This document shows, in pieces, positions 22,253-32,000 of a DNA stretch of 64,000 nt. Made by a program: the position numbers and the translations under genes. The DNA lies in contig NZ_JACHDN010000001.1 in NCBI RefSeq assembly GCF_014201095.1, forward strand, positions 3,782,001-3,846,000, written 5' to 3'. The notes beneath the pieces are model-generated. The model saw nothing but the letters and a program-made list of their open reading frames with translations, made no database searches and was not told where the DNA came from. Source of the DNA: Cellulomonas hominis. GTDB taxonomy: Bacteria; Actinomycetota; Actinomycetes; Actinomycetales; Cellulomonadaceae. Each line of letters starts with the position of its first letter. The stretch's first letter is position 1.

Positions 22253-22319
22253 GCGTGCGTCAGGCGGTTGCCCGCATCCGCCTACTCAGAACACGGCGAC
22301 GGCCTTCACGGCGACCCCG

Positions 22320-22328
22320 GCCGCACAT
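22320..22328 (+). promoter_or_regulatory. GCCGCACAT promoter motif, leaderless GTG at 22338
   Basis: Exact motif, with GTG 22338 at the fixed distance. This shows GTG is also used. Confidence 0.7.
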
Positions 22329-22337
22329 CTACCCGGC

Positions 22338-22991
22338 GTGCCGCCCACCTTCGCCGACCGCCCCTTCACGACCACCGACGCCCACCCCGGCCTGACCGAG
22401 CTCGCCGGCGCCGGCTTCCAGGTCGTCGTGGCCGACCCGCCCTGGATGTACCAGAAGGCGCCCGGAGCCAAGGCCGGGGGAGCGGGCCCGAGAGTGACGG
22501 CCGAGCGCAAGTACCCGACCATGACCAACGAGGCCATCGCCGCCCTGCCGGTCCGCGACCTCGCCGACGACGACGCCCACCTGTTCCTGTGGTTCACCAA
22601 CCCTGGCATGTTCGGCAACAGGTTCTCCGACCTCGACCCCGAGGACATCGCCACCGCCTGGGGGTTCGAGTTCCGGACCGTGCTCACCTGGGTCAAGACC
22701 ACGCAGGCCGGGACGGTGCACGGCGGCGGCATGGGCTGGTACTTCCGGGGCGCGACCGAGCACGTCCTGTACGCCACCCGCGGCCGGGCCAGGATCCCCT
22801 CCGAGCTGCGCGAACCGAACGTCATCCTCGCCCCGCGGGCTGCGCACTCGGCCAAGCCCACGGCGTTCATGGAGCTGGTCGAACGGGTCACCCCCGGCGC
22901 GCGGCGCCTGGAGATGTTCGCCCGCAGCCCGCGCCCGGGCTGGGCCGCCTGGGGCAACCAGGCCAGCGGCAACGCCCTGCCCGCTGCGTGA
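22338..22991 (+). CDS. MT-A70-family adenine methyltransferase
   Basis: 217 residues. The catalytic motif VVVADPPWMYQ (DPPW) and the following YPTMTNEAIAALPVRDL are typical of bacterial and phage MT-A70 enzymes. HLFLWFTNP and LTWVKTTQAG are the next conserved strands, and PTAFMELVERVTPG precedes the C-terminal EMFARSPRPGW motif. It methylates adenine in DNA or RNA; the family alone does not say which. GTG start fits the leaderless promoter. Confidence 0.93.
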   Translation: MPPTFADRPFTTTDAHPGLTELAGAGFQVVVADPPWMYQKAPGAKAGGAGPRVTAERKYPTMTNEAIAALPVRDLADDDAHLFLWFTNPGMFGNRFSDLDPEDIATAWGFEFRTVLTWVKTTQAGTVHGGGMGWYFRGATEHVLYATRGRARIPSELREPNVILAPRAAHSAKPTAFMELVERVTPGARRLEMFARSPRPGWAAWGNQASGNALPAA

Positions 22992-22995
22992 GCGT

Positions 22996-23004
22996 GCCGC
23001 ACAT
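22996..23004 (+). promoter_or_regulatory. GCCGCACAT promoter motif with short leader
   Basis: Exact motif. Expected start 23014, then a 37-base leader to ATG 23051 containing CGGGGAG. Confidence 0.65.
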
Positions 23005-23050
23005 ACGCACCTGGACAGCACTTTCGCGCGGAACCCGGGGAGCCCACCCC

Positions 23051-23407
23051 ATGCCCACCGTCGAGCACAAGCAGATCGCCAAGATCACCAAGCCGTTCCT
23101 CGGGTTCGAGGAGGGCCACGGCATCTTCACCGCGGGGTTCACCGCCGACTTCGGCGGCTCGACGCAGTCCGTGGGCGGGTACAACCTGGCCGGCGACACC
23201 GGCTTCGCCGGCGCGTTCATCCGCGAGCTGCTCAAGGCGGCCGGCGTGGACTCCTGGGACAAGCTGGACGGCAAGGTCGTCCAGATCATCCAGGCCGAGC
23301 AGTTCGGCCCCGCGATCGGCATCGAGAACCTGCCGTTCGAGCGCGGCGGCCGGTTCATCTTCGACGAGCTCGCCGCCACCTACCGCGCCCGCCGCGAGCA
23401 GCAGTAG
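23051..23407 (+). CDS. phage-type hypothetical protein, 118 residues
   Basis: A compact alpha/beta protein: IAKITKPFLGFEEGHGIFTAGFTADFGGSTQSVGGYNL, then FIRELLKAAGVDSWDKLDGKVVQIIQAE. Proteins of this general type are frequent in phage replication and modification clusters, but I know no function. It sits directly before the Mom-like gene (six bases between stop and start), so the two are probably co-transcribed. Confidence 0.8.
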   Translation: MPTVEHKQIAKITKPFLGFEEGHGIFTAGFTADFGGSTQSVGGYNLAGDTGFAGAFIRELLKAAGVDSWDKLDGKVVQIIQAEQFGPAIGIENLPFERGGRFIFDELAATYRARREQQ

Positions 23408-23413
23408 CGCCAC

Positions 23414-24283
23414 ATGGTCGCAGCCCTGCCCGAGGTCGACCCGTCCGGCACCGCCTGCCAGCGGTGGAGCGGCGGGTCGCACTCGTTCGTGCGCACCCGC
23501 GACGGTGGATTCGACCCGGCCCGCTACGCCGTCGAGCCGCTGCCCGAAGCCGCCGCCAAGGCGTACGTGACCACCCATCACTACTCCGGCACCTACCCGG
23601 CCGCCGCTGCCCGCTACGGGCTGTACCTGCACGAGCCCGACGGCCCCGCGCTGGTCGGCGTCGCCGTGTTCGGCATCCCCGCCCAGGCCAAGGTCCTCAC
23701 CGCCGTGTTCCCCGACCTCGCGCCGTACACGCAGTCGCTGGAGCTGTCCCGGTTCGTGCTCGAGGGCCCTCGCGGCGGCGCCGTGCGCGCCCCGGCCAAC
23801 TCCGAGTCCTGGTTCCTGGCCCGCTGCTTCGAGCACCTGGCGGCCCGCGGCGTCGACGGCGTCGTCTCCTTCGCCGACCCGGTGCCGCGCCGCGTCGGCG
23901 GCACCACCCTGTTCCCGGGCCACATCGGCACCATCTACCAGGCCTCCAACGCCCGCTACACCGGGCGCGGCACCGCCCGCACCCTGACCGTGCTGCCCGA
24001 CGGCACCACCCTGACCGCCCGCGCCCAGCAGAAGGTCCGCGCCCGCGAGCAGGGCCACGGCTACGTCGAGCGGCGGCTGATCGCCCTCGGCGCCACCGTG
24101 CCGCGCGCCGGGCAGGACCCCGCCGACTGGCTGGCCGCCGCCCTGCACGAGGTGGGCGCCGCCCGCGTCCGGCACGGCGGCTGCCTGCGGTACGCGTTCA
24201 CCACCTCCCGCACCGCCCGCCGCCGCACCCGGATCGCGCTGCCGGGCCGCCCCTACGTCAAGACCATCGACCAGGCCGCCTGA
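23414..24283 (+). CDS. Mom-like DNA-modification protein (GNAT-type)
   Basis: 289 residues. The pattern TTHHYSGTYPAAAARYGLYLHEPDGPALVGVAVFG, LELSRFVLEG, NSESWFLARCFEHL, and GVVSFADPVP matches the phage Mom-type acyltransferase-like family, whose Mu member converts adenine in DNA to an acetamido derivative. This makes three candidate adenine-modifying enzymes in a row. Known: Mu mom needs host Dam for expression. Inferred: the Dam-like gene here could regulate or compete with it. No clear ribosome-binding site; probably coupled to the upstream gene. Confidence 0.8.
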   Translation: MVAALPEVDPSGTACQRWSGGSHSFVRTRDGGFDPARYAVEPLPEAAAKAYVTTHHYSGTYPAAAARYGLYLHEPDGPALVGVAVFGIPAQAKVLTAVFPDLAPYTQSLELSRFVLEGPRGGAVRAPANSESWFLARCFEHLAARGVDGVVSFADPVPRRVGGTTLFPGHIGTIYQASNARYTGRGTARTLTVLPDGTTLTARAQQKVRAREQGHGYVERRLIALGATVPRAGQDPADWLAAALHEVGAARVRHGGCLRYAFTTSRTARRRTRIALPGRPYVKTIDQAA

Positions 24284-24297
24284 CCCGAGCTGCGGCT

Positions 24298-24306
24298 GCC
24301 GCACAT
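24298..24306 (+). promoter_or_regulatory. GCCGCACAT promoter motif, leaderless start at 24316
   Basis: Exact motif, with ATG 24316 at the fixed distance. Confidence 0.7.
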
Positions 24307-24315
24307 AGGGCAACC

Positions 24316-25254
24316 ATGAGCGCTCTCGTCACGCCCCTGGCCATGGGCCGGCGCGCGCACGCGCGCCCGCCCACCCCGGTGCCCGCGCCGCCGCGCGCCG
24401 CGCTCGCGCTGCGCAGCATGTCCAAGCGGGTCGTGGTGTGGGCTTGCGTCGCGGACACCGACCCGGAGCCGATGACCGGGCAGATCGACGTCGCCGAGAC
24501 CGGAGGAGGCGATCCCCACGCCTCTGCGTTCGCCGCGGCCCTGCCGACGATCCTCGCGCAGATCGAGCCCTGGCTCGCCCGGCTGGCCTCAGGCACCAGC
24601 TTGCGGCTGGCCGAGCTCGCCGTGCTGAACCCGACCCTGCGCCAGCGTCTGCGCGAGGGGCCCCCGCTCGACGGCGTGCTGGTCCTGCCGGCATCCGAGG
24701 TCACTGAGGCGAACGCGACCGTGGGCGCCGCACGCCAGCTCGTGGAGCAGCTGCACCGAGACGTCATCGCCCCCGGCCGGGAGGCCACCGTCGAGGTCGC
24801 CGTCGGTGCCTCCGTTCGCGCCCACCACCGCGACGCCGGGGTCGCCTGGGCGCGTGCCGACGGCCTGTACGAGACCCGCGTGGTCGATGCCAGCGACCAG
24901 ACCGCTGCGCTGGTTCGAGCGATCGTCCTGGCCGTCCGGGCGCACCGCCGTCACGAGGGCCGGCTCGAGGTGGTGTGCTCCAGCCGCGCCGCCGTGTCGC
25001 TCGCGCGGGACGCGCTGACCGGGCGCCCCCTCTCATCGCACAGGGCGCGGGCCGCCGCACAGCGCGCACTGGCAGATCTCGACACCGCGGGAACGGTGCG
25101 CATCGTGCGCGCGGGCGGGGGCGGGATCTCGCGAGCGGCCGCTCGGCTGGCCACCGTCGCGCGGCACAACCACGAGGCGGGAGTCGCCGGGCCCGAGCAC
25201 GAGCGACGGGCCGCCGCAGCCCTCGCCGACGAGCTGGGGCGACCGGCGCCCTGA
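24316..25254 (+). CDS. hypothetical protein with possible RNase H-like part
   Basis: 312 residues. The N-terminal 100 residues are Pro/Arg-rich then helical. Around 180-240, VAWARADGLYETRVVDASDQTAALVRAIVLAV followed by RLEVVCSSRAAVSLARDAL recalls the RNase H fold order (strand, helix, strand with an acidic residue), but the first catalytic Asp is not obvious. It may be an inactive nucleic-acid-binding relative. Leaderless start. Confidence 0.6.
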   Translation: MSALVTPLAMGRRAHARPPTPVPAPPRAALALRSMSKRVVVWACVADTDPEPMTGQIDVAETGGGDPHASAFAAALPTILAQIEPWLARLASGTSLRLAELAVLNPTLRQRLREGPPLDGVLVLPASEVTEANATVGAARQLVEQLHRDVIAPGREATVEVAVGASVRAHHRDAGVAWARADGLYETRVVDASDQTAALVRAIVLAVRAHRRHEGRLEVVCSSRAAVSLARDALTGRPLSSHRARAAAQRALADLDTAGTVRIVRAGGGGISRAAARLATVARHNHEAGVAGPEHERRAAAALADELGRPAP

Positions 25255-25258
25255 GCCG

Positions 25259-25267
25259 CCCGCACAT
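25259..25267 (+). promoter_or_regulatory. promoter motif variant CCCGCACAT
   Basis: The only near-match (first G replaced by C). Expected start 25277, with a 32-base leader to ATG 25309 containing GAGGGG. Confidence 0.5.
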
Positions 25268-25308
25268 CTAGGGGGCAACCGCAGACCGACGAGGGGCAGC
25301 ACCCGCAG

Positions 25309-25614
25309 ATGAGCAACTCCGCCAGCAACACGACCAGCACGCTGACCGTGTACAGCCGCCCCCGCTGCGTCCACTCCGCTGCGACCTACCGGGACCTCGA
25401 CGCCGCGGGGATCCAGTACGAGGGCATCGACCTCGCGGAGGACATCGGCGCCCGGGAGTACGCGCTGTCGTTCGGGTTCCTGGAGGCGCCCGTCGTCGTC
25501 GTCACCGCGCCCGACGGACGGGTCGCCGCCGCCTGGGGCGGCTACCAGCCCAAGAACCTCGCCCTGTTCATCGCCAGCTGCCGCAGCGAGAGCGCGGAGC
25601 CTGCGCGCAGCTAG
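25309..25614 (+). CDS. glutaredoxin/NrdH-like protein with CVHS site
   Basis: 101 residues. TLTVYSRPRCVHSAATYRDL is the thioredoxin-fold start with the active-site Cys; the second Cys of CxxC is Ser (CVHS), as in monothiol types. EAPVVVV carries the cis-Pro, and GGYQPKNLALFI resembles the GFRPD segment of NrdH. NrdH reduces ribonucleotide reductase; with one Cys the role may differ. No nrd genes are visible in the window. ATG 25309 is preceded by GAGGGGCAG. Confidence 0.82.
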   Translation: MSNSASNTTSTLTVYSRPRCVHSAATYRDLDAAGIQYEGIDLAEDIGAREYALSFGFLEAPVVVVTAPDGRVAAAWGGYQPKNLALFIASCRSESAEPARS

Positions 25615-25627
25615 CACGCCCAGCAGC

Positions 25628-25660
25628 GGGCCCCGGGATACACCTGCGATCCCGGGGCCC
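25628..25660. terminator. bidirectional terminator
   Basis: GGGCCCCGGGAT and ATCCCGGGGCCC (12 bp, nine-base loop), extended by AGCG/CGCT-type pairs, between convergent genes ending at 25614 and 25670. Confidence 0.8.
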
Positions 25661-25669
25661 TCCGCTGGG

Positions 25670-27052
25670 TCACGACGCCAGCGGCACGATCTGCTCGTCG
25701 TACTCGCGGACGTCGTCTGCGTAGGCCAGGCGGGCAGCGGTGACCAGAGCGCGACCGTCCGAGAACGGGCCGCAGAGCACCTGCCCCGTGTACCGGTACA
25801 GCACCTGAGGATCGGCGTCCGGCGCCAGCACCTGCGCGAGCTCGCTCACTTGGGCGTCGGACTGCCCCGAGAGCACCCGCCGCATCTGCTCGAGGATGAG
25901 CGCGACGGCAGGGTCCGGAGCCTCCCCGGGGTCGGTGAGCGTCGCCTCGAAGTCCGCTTCGACGGCCGGGTACCCCGGGCCGAGCGCCTCGAGCACGTGC
26001 CGCAGCAGCCGCCGTGTCTCCTTCGAGGCGAGTACCGCGAGGGCCATCGGCAGCTGTTCGCCCCACGTCGGACCCAGGTGCCAAGCCATCAGCTGGCCCT
26101 CCGAGGAGTCGATCTGCTCTCCACCGAGCACCTTGGCCATGGTGACGATCAGCGAACCGAGGGCTTCGTCGGACGGGGTGGTGTCGACCATGTCACCCAC
26201 CGTCTCCGCCGCCAGCACCGTGAGCTGCTCCGCCTGGTCGGGGTCCTCGTGGTCGACCCCGCTGCCGGCGACGAGATCGCCCAGGAGCGACAGCCACGAC
26301 CACTGGTCCTCGAGCGAGGCCGCGAGCCGACCCCAGGAGACCCGCCAGATCAGCGGCCAGATCAGACGCACGTGGTCGAGCGCCCACCCCTCGGGCCCGA
26401 GGTCGATGTGAGGTGCGAGGTCGATGCCGTCGAGGTCCGGGTCGAACGCGCCGGCCTGCCATGCTGCGATGCGCTCCGCGTCGCCCACATCGGCGGGGTC
26501 CATGCCGACCGTGGCGAGCACGTCCAGCCACGTAGCGGCGACCCCGGCGTCGGTCTGGGTCACCGCCTCGTACATGCCCGCCTCCGTCAGCGTGACCGCG
26601 ACGCGCACCGCCCACGCAGCGTCCGTCTCGACCATGTGCCCCGACTCGATGTCGCGCTCGAACTGGGGCGGCACGCTGGGGTCCAGCTCGGCCGGTTCAC
26701 CGGCGGCCCACAGGTCGTCGGGGTCGCCGTTCGGCTCGGGTCGCACCTGCCGCTCGTACAGGCTCTGCGGGAGCCAGAACAGCGGGTTGCGCAGCGCCTC
26801 GGCCGACACGCGGGGGAAGGCTCGCCGGGTGTCGTACTGGCCCGGTGCGGGGGCGTCGCCGAGGTAGCCGCACAGGGGGATGGGCATCGCCATCAACGGA
26901 CTGAAGACGACCTCGTCAGGCATGAGGCCGGTCGCAGACAAGAAGGCCGCCCGACGCCCCTCAAGTACCTCGTAGGTGTCGTAGACCCCGGGGGCGGTCA
27001 GGAGCAGCTCTCCCGGGTTCATCAGGAACTCGTAGCGCTCGAACTGGGACAT
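25670..27052 (-). CDS. hypothetical acidic protein, 460 residues
   Basis: A large acidic, helix-rich cytosolic protein starting MSQFERYEFLMNPGELLLTAP. No membrane segments or clear motifs. Repeated Asp/Glu/Ala-rich helices (PDEALGSLIVTMAKVLGG, ALILEQMRRVLSG) suggest a scaffold or inhibitor. ATG 27052 is preceded on its strand by GAGGAG at about 12 bases. It is the only large minus-strand gene between 18 and 38 kb. No family recognised. Confidence 0.75.
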   Translation of the reverse strand: MSQFERYEFLMNPGELLLTAPGVYDTYEVLEGRRAAFLSATGLMPDEVVFSPLMAMPIPLCGYLGDAPAPGQYDTRRAFPRVSAEALRNPLFWLPQSLYERQVRPEPNGDPDDLWAAGEPAELDPSVPPQFERDIESGHMVETDAAWAVRVAVTLTEAGMYEAVTQTDAGVAATWLDVLATVGMDPADVGDAERIAAWQAGAFDPDLDGIDLAPHIDLGPEGWALDHVRLIWPLIWRVSWGRLAASLEDQWSWLSLLGDLVAGSGVDHEDPDQAEQLTVLAAETVGDMVDTTPSDEALGSLIVTMAKVLGGEQIDSSEGQLMAWHLGPTWGEQLPMALAVLASKETRRLLRHVLEALGPGYPAVEADFEATLTDPGEAPDPAVALILEQMRRVLSGQSDAQVSELAQVLAPDADPQVLYRYTGQVLCGPFSDGRALVTAARLAYADDVREYDEQIVPLAS

Positions 27053-27125
27053 CGGTGGCGGCTCCTCGTGACGTCGTATCCCTGTGCACCCCTCAACATG
27101 CGCCGAATCTGCGGCGTCCGAGCCC

Positions 27126-27134
27126 GCCGCACAT
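27126..27134 (+). promoter_or_regulatory. GCCGCACAT promoter motif, leaderless start at 27144
   Basis: Exact motif, with ATG 27144 at the fixed distance. Confidence 0.7.
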
Positions 27135-27143
27135 CTACCGAGC

Positions 27144-27965
27144 ATGACCAGCTTCGAAGGCGTGCACCCGCGCCAGGGTGCCGGCGTGTCCACCGGCGGG
27201 CAGTTCGTGACGAAGGCTCGGGCGGAGGTGGCGCTCGACCTCGAGGCCGTGCACCACGGGCACGGCACCACACTGGTCGAGCAGGCGCGCGAGCTCTGGC
27301 ACCTCTGGCAGGGCGGTGCGATCGAGGAGTACACGCGGCTGGAGCGGGAAGTCCTGGCGTCCGTGCCGCACCTCGACACGAGCCTGGTCGCCGACGACTT
27401 CTACCACCCCATGCTGCAAGCCCTGGCCGACGGCAAGGCCCACGAGGCGGAGAGCCTCGGGCGACGGCTGGACGTCATCGCCGAGCGGGAGCGCGCCTGG
27501 CGAGAAGGCGGCTACACCCCGCCCACCTTCACCAAGGATGAGCAGACCTCAGGCCCGGTGACGTACCGCAAGTCGACCGGCAGCAACTACACCGGGTACC
27601 GCGACGTGACGGCGATCGCGAAGGACGTGCGCGCCGACCTGCGTGCGGCGCAGCGTGCCGGCTTCATCCCGCCCGACGTGACAATCTCGGTGCGGTCCTC
27701 GAAGTACGCGGGCGGGCAGGCCCTCGACCTTCGGGTGGAGGGCCTCAGCGAGGACGACCAGTTCCAGCGCCGCTCGCCCCTGGACCCCTCCTGGCAGCGC
27801 CGCTACAGCGCCTACGCGCACCAGGTCCGGGACCGGGTCAAGGCCATCGCGTCCGCCTACTCCCACGACGACACCAGCAGCGAGACCGACTACTGGAACG
27901 TCACCTACTACTGCAACGTCACTCTCGCCGACCCCGCACCGGTGACCGACGGGGTGCTGCTGTGA
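27144..27965 (+). CDS. GGQF-tag protein with LPD29-like C-terminal domain
   Basis: 273 residues. The N-terminus has HPRQGAGVSTGGQF then KARAEVALDL, closely matching the protein at 519-953. The C-terminal 130 residues (VTAIAKDVRADLRAAQRAG, VTISVRSSKYAGGQALDLRV) follow the pattern of the LPD29-type domain of phage and conjugative polyvalent proteins: an AK-x-x-R-x-D-L helix then SVRSSxYxGGxxLxV. Function unknown. Its stop overlaps the GTG of the RuvC-like gene, so the two are coupled. Confidence 0.75.
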   Translation: MTSFEGVHPRQGAGVSTGGQFVTKARAEVALDLEAVHHGHGTTLVEQARELWHLWQGGAIEEYTRLEREVLASVPHLDTSLVADDFYHPMLQALADGKAHEAESLGRRLDVIAERERAWREGGYTPPTFTKDEQTSGPVTYRKSTGSNYTGYRDVTAIAKDVRADLRAAQRAGFIPPDVTISVRSSKYAGGQALDLRVEGLSEDDQFQRRSPLDPSWQRRYSAYAHQVRDRVKAIASAYSHDDTSSETDYWNVTYYCNVTLADPAPVTDGVLL

Positions 27966-28540
27966 GCGCGACCCCGTTCGTCGTCGGGCTCGACCTGTCC
28001 CTGACGTCGACCGGAGTTGCCCTGATCGCGCACGACCTCAGCGTGCGCACCGTGCTCGAGAAGTCCAAGGGCACGCGCGCCGACACGATCACGGCCCGGC
28101 GAGCCCGGCTGCGAGACCTCGCAGATCGCGTCCTGGCGCGCTGCACGGGCGCGACCCTCGCGGCCATCGAGGCACCGGCCTACAGCCAGGCCGCCGGCGC
28201 CGGTAGCCACGACCGGTCCGGCCTCTGGTGGTTGGTGGTCGACGGTCTCGTCAGCGCGGGCGTGCCCGTCATCCAGATCTCCCCGAGCTCGCGCCCCACG
28301 TACGCCACCGGCAAGGGCAACTCGGGCAAGGACGCCGTCATCATCGCGGTCACGCGGCGCTACTGGGGCGTGGAGATCGCCGACAACAACGAAGCGGACG
28401 CGCTGGTCCTCGGGGCGATGGGCGCGCGCCTGCTCGGGCGCCCGATCGAGGGGTCCCTGCCCCAGACCCATCTGCGCGCGATGGACAAGCTCACCTTGCC
28501 GCCAGGCCTCGTCCCACTGGCCGCCGCCGCAGCCGCCTGA
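27962..28540 (+). CDS. RuvC-like Holliday-junction resolvase
   Basis: 192 residues, typical length. VVGLDLSLTSTGVAL gives the first catalytic Asp (residue 11). AAIEAPAYS gives the Glu. DNNEADALVLGAMG supplies the last acidic residues. Such enzymes cut four-way junctions made in recombination or branched phage DNA. GTG 27962 overlaps the previous stop by four bases. It probably works with the DnaE and SSB encoded downstream. Confidence 0.88.
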   Translation: MSATPFVVGLDLSLTSTGVALIAHDLSVRTVLEKSKGTRADTITARRARLRDLADRVLARCTGATLAAIEAPAYSQAAGAGSHDRSGLWWLVVDGLVSAGVPVIQISPSSRPTYATGKGNSGKDAVIIAVTRRYWGVEIADNNEADALVLGAMGARLLGRPIEGSLPQTHLRAMDKLTLPPGLVPLAAAAAA

Positions 28541-28569
28541 CCGCCGCCCCTCCGCACGCAAGGACCGCC

Positions 28570-29058
28570 ATGACCACCACCGCCGTCCCGCATCTGACCG
28601 TCGTCGGCCCCGCGTACGCCCAGTCCGTGCTCGCCGACCCACAGGACCGCCGCGGCGCCGTCGACGCCACGAACTACCCGGTCGCCACGACCAACGAGCA
28701 GGTCCGCGCCTGGGTACGGTTGCGAGCGCATCGCCGGCAGTCGCTCGCCTGCGTCCGGCTGCAGTACGCCGACCTGTCCGGACTCAACCTCTCGGGTGCC
28801 GAGCTCACGAGAGCCGACCTGTTCGGTGCCTCCGCCAGCGGCTCGCGCCTCACCGCGGCCGACCTCACCGGTGCGGAGATGGCACTCATGGACCTGCGGG
28901 GCGCCGACCTCACCGCGGCCACCCTGCGGGGCGCGAACCTCATGGGTGCTCGGATCGATGAGACCACGGTTCTGGACTGGATCGACTGGGACCGCCACAC
29001 CGTCTGGCCTGCGGGGCTCACCCCGCCGGCGCCGCTGTTCGACCCGCCCGCGGCCTGA
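28570..29058 (+). CDS. pentapeptide-repeat protein
   Basis: 162 residues. From residue 75 about ten A(D/N)LxG-type five-residue repeats are seen (YADLSGLNLSGAELTRADLFG, ADLTGAEMALMDLRGADLTAA, LRGANLMGARI). They form a right-handed beta helix. Known relatives include DNA mimics that protect gyrase (Qnr, MfpA), but most are uncharacterised. ATG 28570 is preceded by AAGGA. On this element it could protect gyrase or bind a host factor (inference). Confidence 0.88.
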   Translation: MTTTAVPHLTVVGPAYAQSVLADPQDRRGAVDATNYPVATTNEQVRAWVRLRAHRRQSLACVRLQYADLSGLNLSGAELTRADLFGASASGSRLTAADLTGAEMALMDLRGADLTAATLRGANLMGARIDETTVLDWIDWDRHTVWPAGLTPPAPLFDPPAA

Positions 29059-29070
29059 CGCCCCGGCCCT

Positions 29071-29079
29071 GCCGCACAT
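29071..29079 (+). promoter_or_regulatory. GCCGCACAT promoter motif, leaderless dnaE start at 29089
   Basis: Exact motif, with ATG 29089 at the fixed distance. It links polymerase expression to the element-specific promoter set. Confidence 0.7.
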
Positions 29080-29088
29080 ACCCCTGAC

Positions 29089-32000
29089 ATGGCCGAGAGC
29101 ACCACGCGCGGGTTCGTGCACCTGCACACGCACACCGAGTACAGCCCTCTGGACGGCATGGGCCGCATGTCCGATCTCGTCAAGGCTGCGGCCGCGGACG
29201 GCAACCCGGCGTTCGCGGACACCGACCACGGGACGCTGGCCGGCGCGTGGAAGCTCCGCAAGTTCTGCAAGGCCGCCGGGATCAAGGCGATCCCGGGGTG
29301 CGAGGTCTACATGGCGATCGGCTCCCGGTTCAAGCCCGAGACGATCCTCGTCGACGCCGACGACGAGTCCGGGGACGCGATCGACGACGAGAAGGGCACC
29401 AAGGGCGCGCTCGGGGAGACCCGCAAGAAGAAGAAGATCTACGAGCACCTCACGCTGTTGGCCTACACCCCCGAGGGGTGGCGGAACCTGGTGCGCCTGC
29501 ACAACAGCGCCCAGGCGACGTACTCGCCCGGCGGCGGCGGGCTCGCCAAGCCGCAGCCGCTCATGGACTTCGACCTCCTCGAGAAGTACCGCGAGGGCAT
29601 CATCGTCCTGACCGGCTGCCTCGGCGGAGGCGTGGCCGGAGCCCTCGTGCGCGCGCACAAGGACCCCACCCACGCCGGCGAGCACCGTGCCGCTGCCCGC
29701 TCGTACCTGACGAACCTGGTCCGCATCTTCGGCGACGAGAACGTCTTCGTCGAGGTGATGGACCACGGCATCCCGGACCAGCACCTGATCACCGAGGACC
29801 TCCGGGCGATCGCCGGCGAGTTCGGGCTGCGCATGGTCGCGACCAACGACTCCCACTACACCCACGAGCGCCACAGCAAGGCACACGAGGCGTGGCTCGC
29901 CGTGGGCACCAAGAAGGTCCTGTCCAGCGAGAAGCGCTTCAAGTTCCACGGGCACGGGCACCACCTGCGCACCGAGGCCGAGATGCGCGCCCTGTTCGGC
30001 GGCGAAGCGTGGTGGCAGGCGGCCTGCGACGCCACCGTCGAGATCGCCGACCGGGTGCACCCCGACATCTTCGGGGAGACGCGCCTGCGCCTGCCCGTGT
30101 ACCCGGTGGCCCAGCTCAACCCCGAGTTCCGTCCGCAGAACGTCGACCACGACGACACGCGCGCGATGTCCAACGCCTACTTCCGGTTCCTGGTCTCCAA
30201 GGGCGCCCGCGAGCGGGAGGGTCTCGCCCCGGACGAACGGCTCTCGGCGGAGGTGAACAAGCGGATCGCCTGGGAGTACAACGTCATCGTCACGATGGGC
30301 CTGGCGGACTACTTCCTCATCGTCCGCGACGTCATCGAGTGGTGCCGCTCCACCCGCGGGCTGCCCACCAAGGCCTACCCGAAGGGCCGCGAGGGCCAGA
30401 AGAAGCCCATCCGCGTCGGCCCGGGCCGCGGGTCCGCCGCCGGCTCGTACTGCTCCTACGCGCTGGGCATCGTGCTGCCGCACCCGATCAAGAACGGGCT
30501 GCTGTTCGAGCGGTTCCTGGACCTGCTGCGCGTCGGCATGCCCGACGTCGACGTCGACTTCGAGCAGGGGCGACGCCCCGAGGTCATCGCCTACCTCGTG
30601 GCGATGTGGGGCTCGGACCGCGTCGCCCAGATCGGCACCTTCGGGATGGCGCGCACCAAGGCCGCGATCAACGACGCCGCCCGCGTGCTGGAGAAGCAGG
30701 CGCTGGGCGACAAGCTCTCCAAGCTGGTCCCCATCGAGGGCGGCAAGCCGGCCTCGATCGCCTCGCTGACCGACGATGCGTTCCTGCCGGGGCGCGACTT
30801 CCGCGCGCTGGTCGCCAAGTCGGGCGAGGACGCCACCGCGATCCTCGAGCTCGCATCCGCCTTCGAGGACGTCATCAAGACCCCGGGCATCCACGCCTCC
30901 GGGGTCCTCATCGCCGACGAGCCGATGTTCGACCTGGTCCCGCTGCGGCGCAGCGCGCGCGGCAAGGGGGCCGCGCTCAACGCCCCGATGATCACCGAGT
31001 GGGACGGGGTCGACTGCGACGACTACGGGCTGCTCAAGCTGGACGTGCTCGGGCTGCGCAACCTCGACGTCGTCCAGTTCACCGTCGACTCCATCAAGGC
31101 CACCACCGGTGAGGACGTCGAACCGGCCGACATCGACCCCGACTGCGGCGACGAGCGCGCTCAGGCCGCGTGGGCACTGCTGCGCGCCGGGCGCACCGCG
31201 GGGGTGTTCCAGATGGAGTCCGAGGGCATGACCAAGCTCGCCATGGACTCCGGACCGACGTGCCTGGACGACCTGTCGACCATCGTCGCCCTCTACCGGC
31301 CCGGGCCCCTCGGCCAAGGCATGGACAAGCACTGGGCTGCTCGCAAGCGGGGGACCGAGCCCCTGGACTACGGGATCTTCACCGACGACCGGGACGAGCA
31401 GGCCGCCATCGCGGCGGTGCTCGACGAGTCGCTGGGCGTGCCCGTGTTCCAGGAGCAGTCGATGCGTCTGGGCGACGTGGTGGCCGGCTTCGGCCCGAAC
31501 ACCAGGAACCGGCTGCGCAAGGCCATCTCCAAGAAGAAGAAGGACGAGATCGCCGCCGTCGGCGAGCTGTGGATGGAGAACGCCTCCAAGGGCGTCTCGA
31601 ACGAGACCGGGGAGCCCAAGGTCGCCTTCCGGCCCTCCAGCGCCCAGAACCTGTGGGACGCGATCAAGTCCGCCGGCGAGTACCAGTTCAACAAGTGCTT
31701 GGCGGGCGAGACCGTCGTCACGACCGGTCGGCACACCGATCACGAGGTGGCGGCGCTGTACCGGCGCCTGCACGCCTCGGATCGGCGCGCTGACGGGATC
31801 TGCCCCGCGTGTCTGCAGCGTCCGTCCCGGATCAAGACGGTCCTGTGCGACCCGTGCAGGCAGTGGCGAGCGATGTTCAACGGTCGCGGGTTCCACGTCC
31901 TGTCCTACGACTTCGCCGACGGGCGGATCCGCCCCAAGCGGGTCAAGGACGTCCACTTCAACGGTCGCCGCGAGGTCTACCGGATCACCCTCGCTGACGG

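Noticed and set aside
28541..28569. Another GCCGCACAT copy before the pentapeptide gene
   Set aside because: The sequence is CTCCGCACGC, which lacks the final AT, and a normal ribosome-binding site is present.
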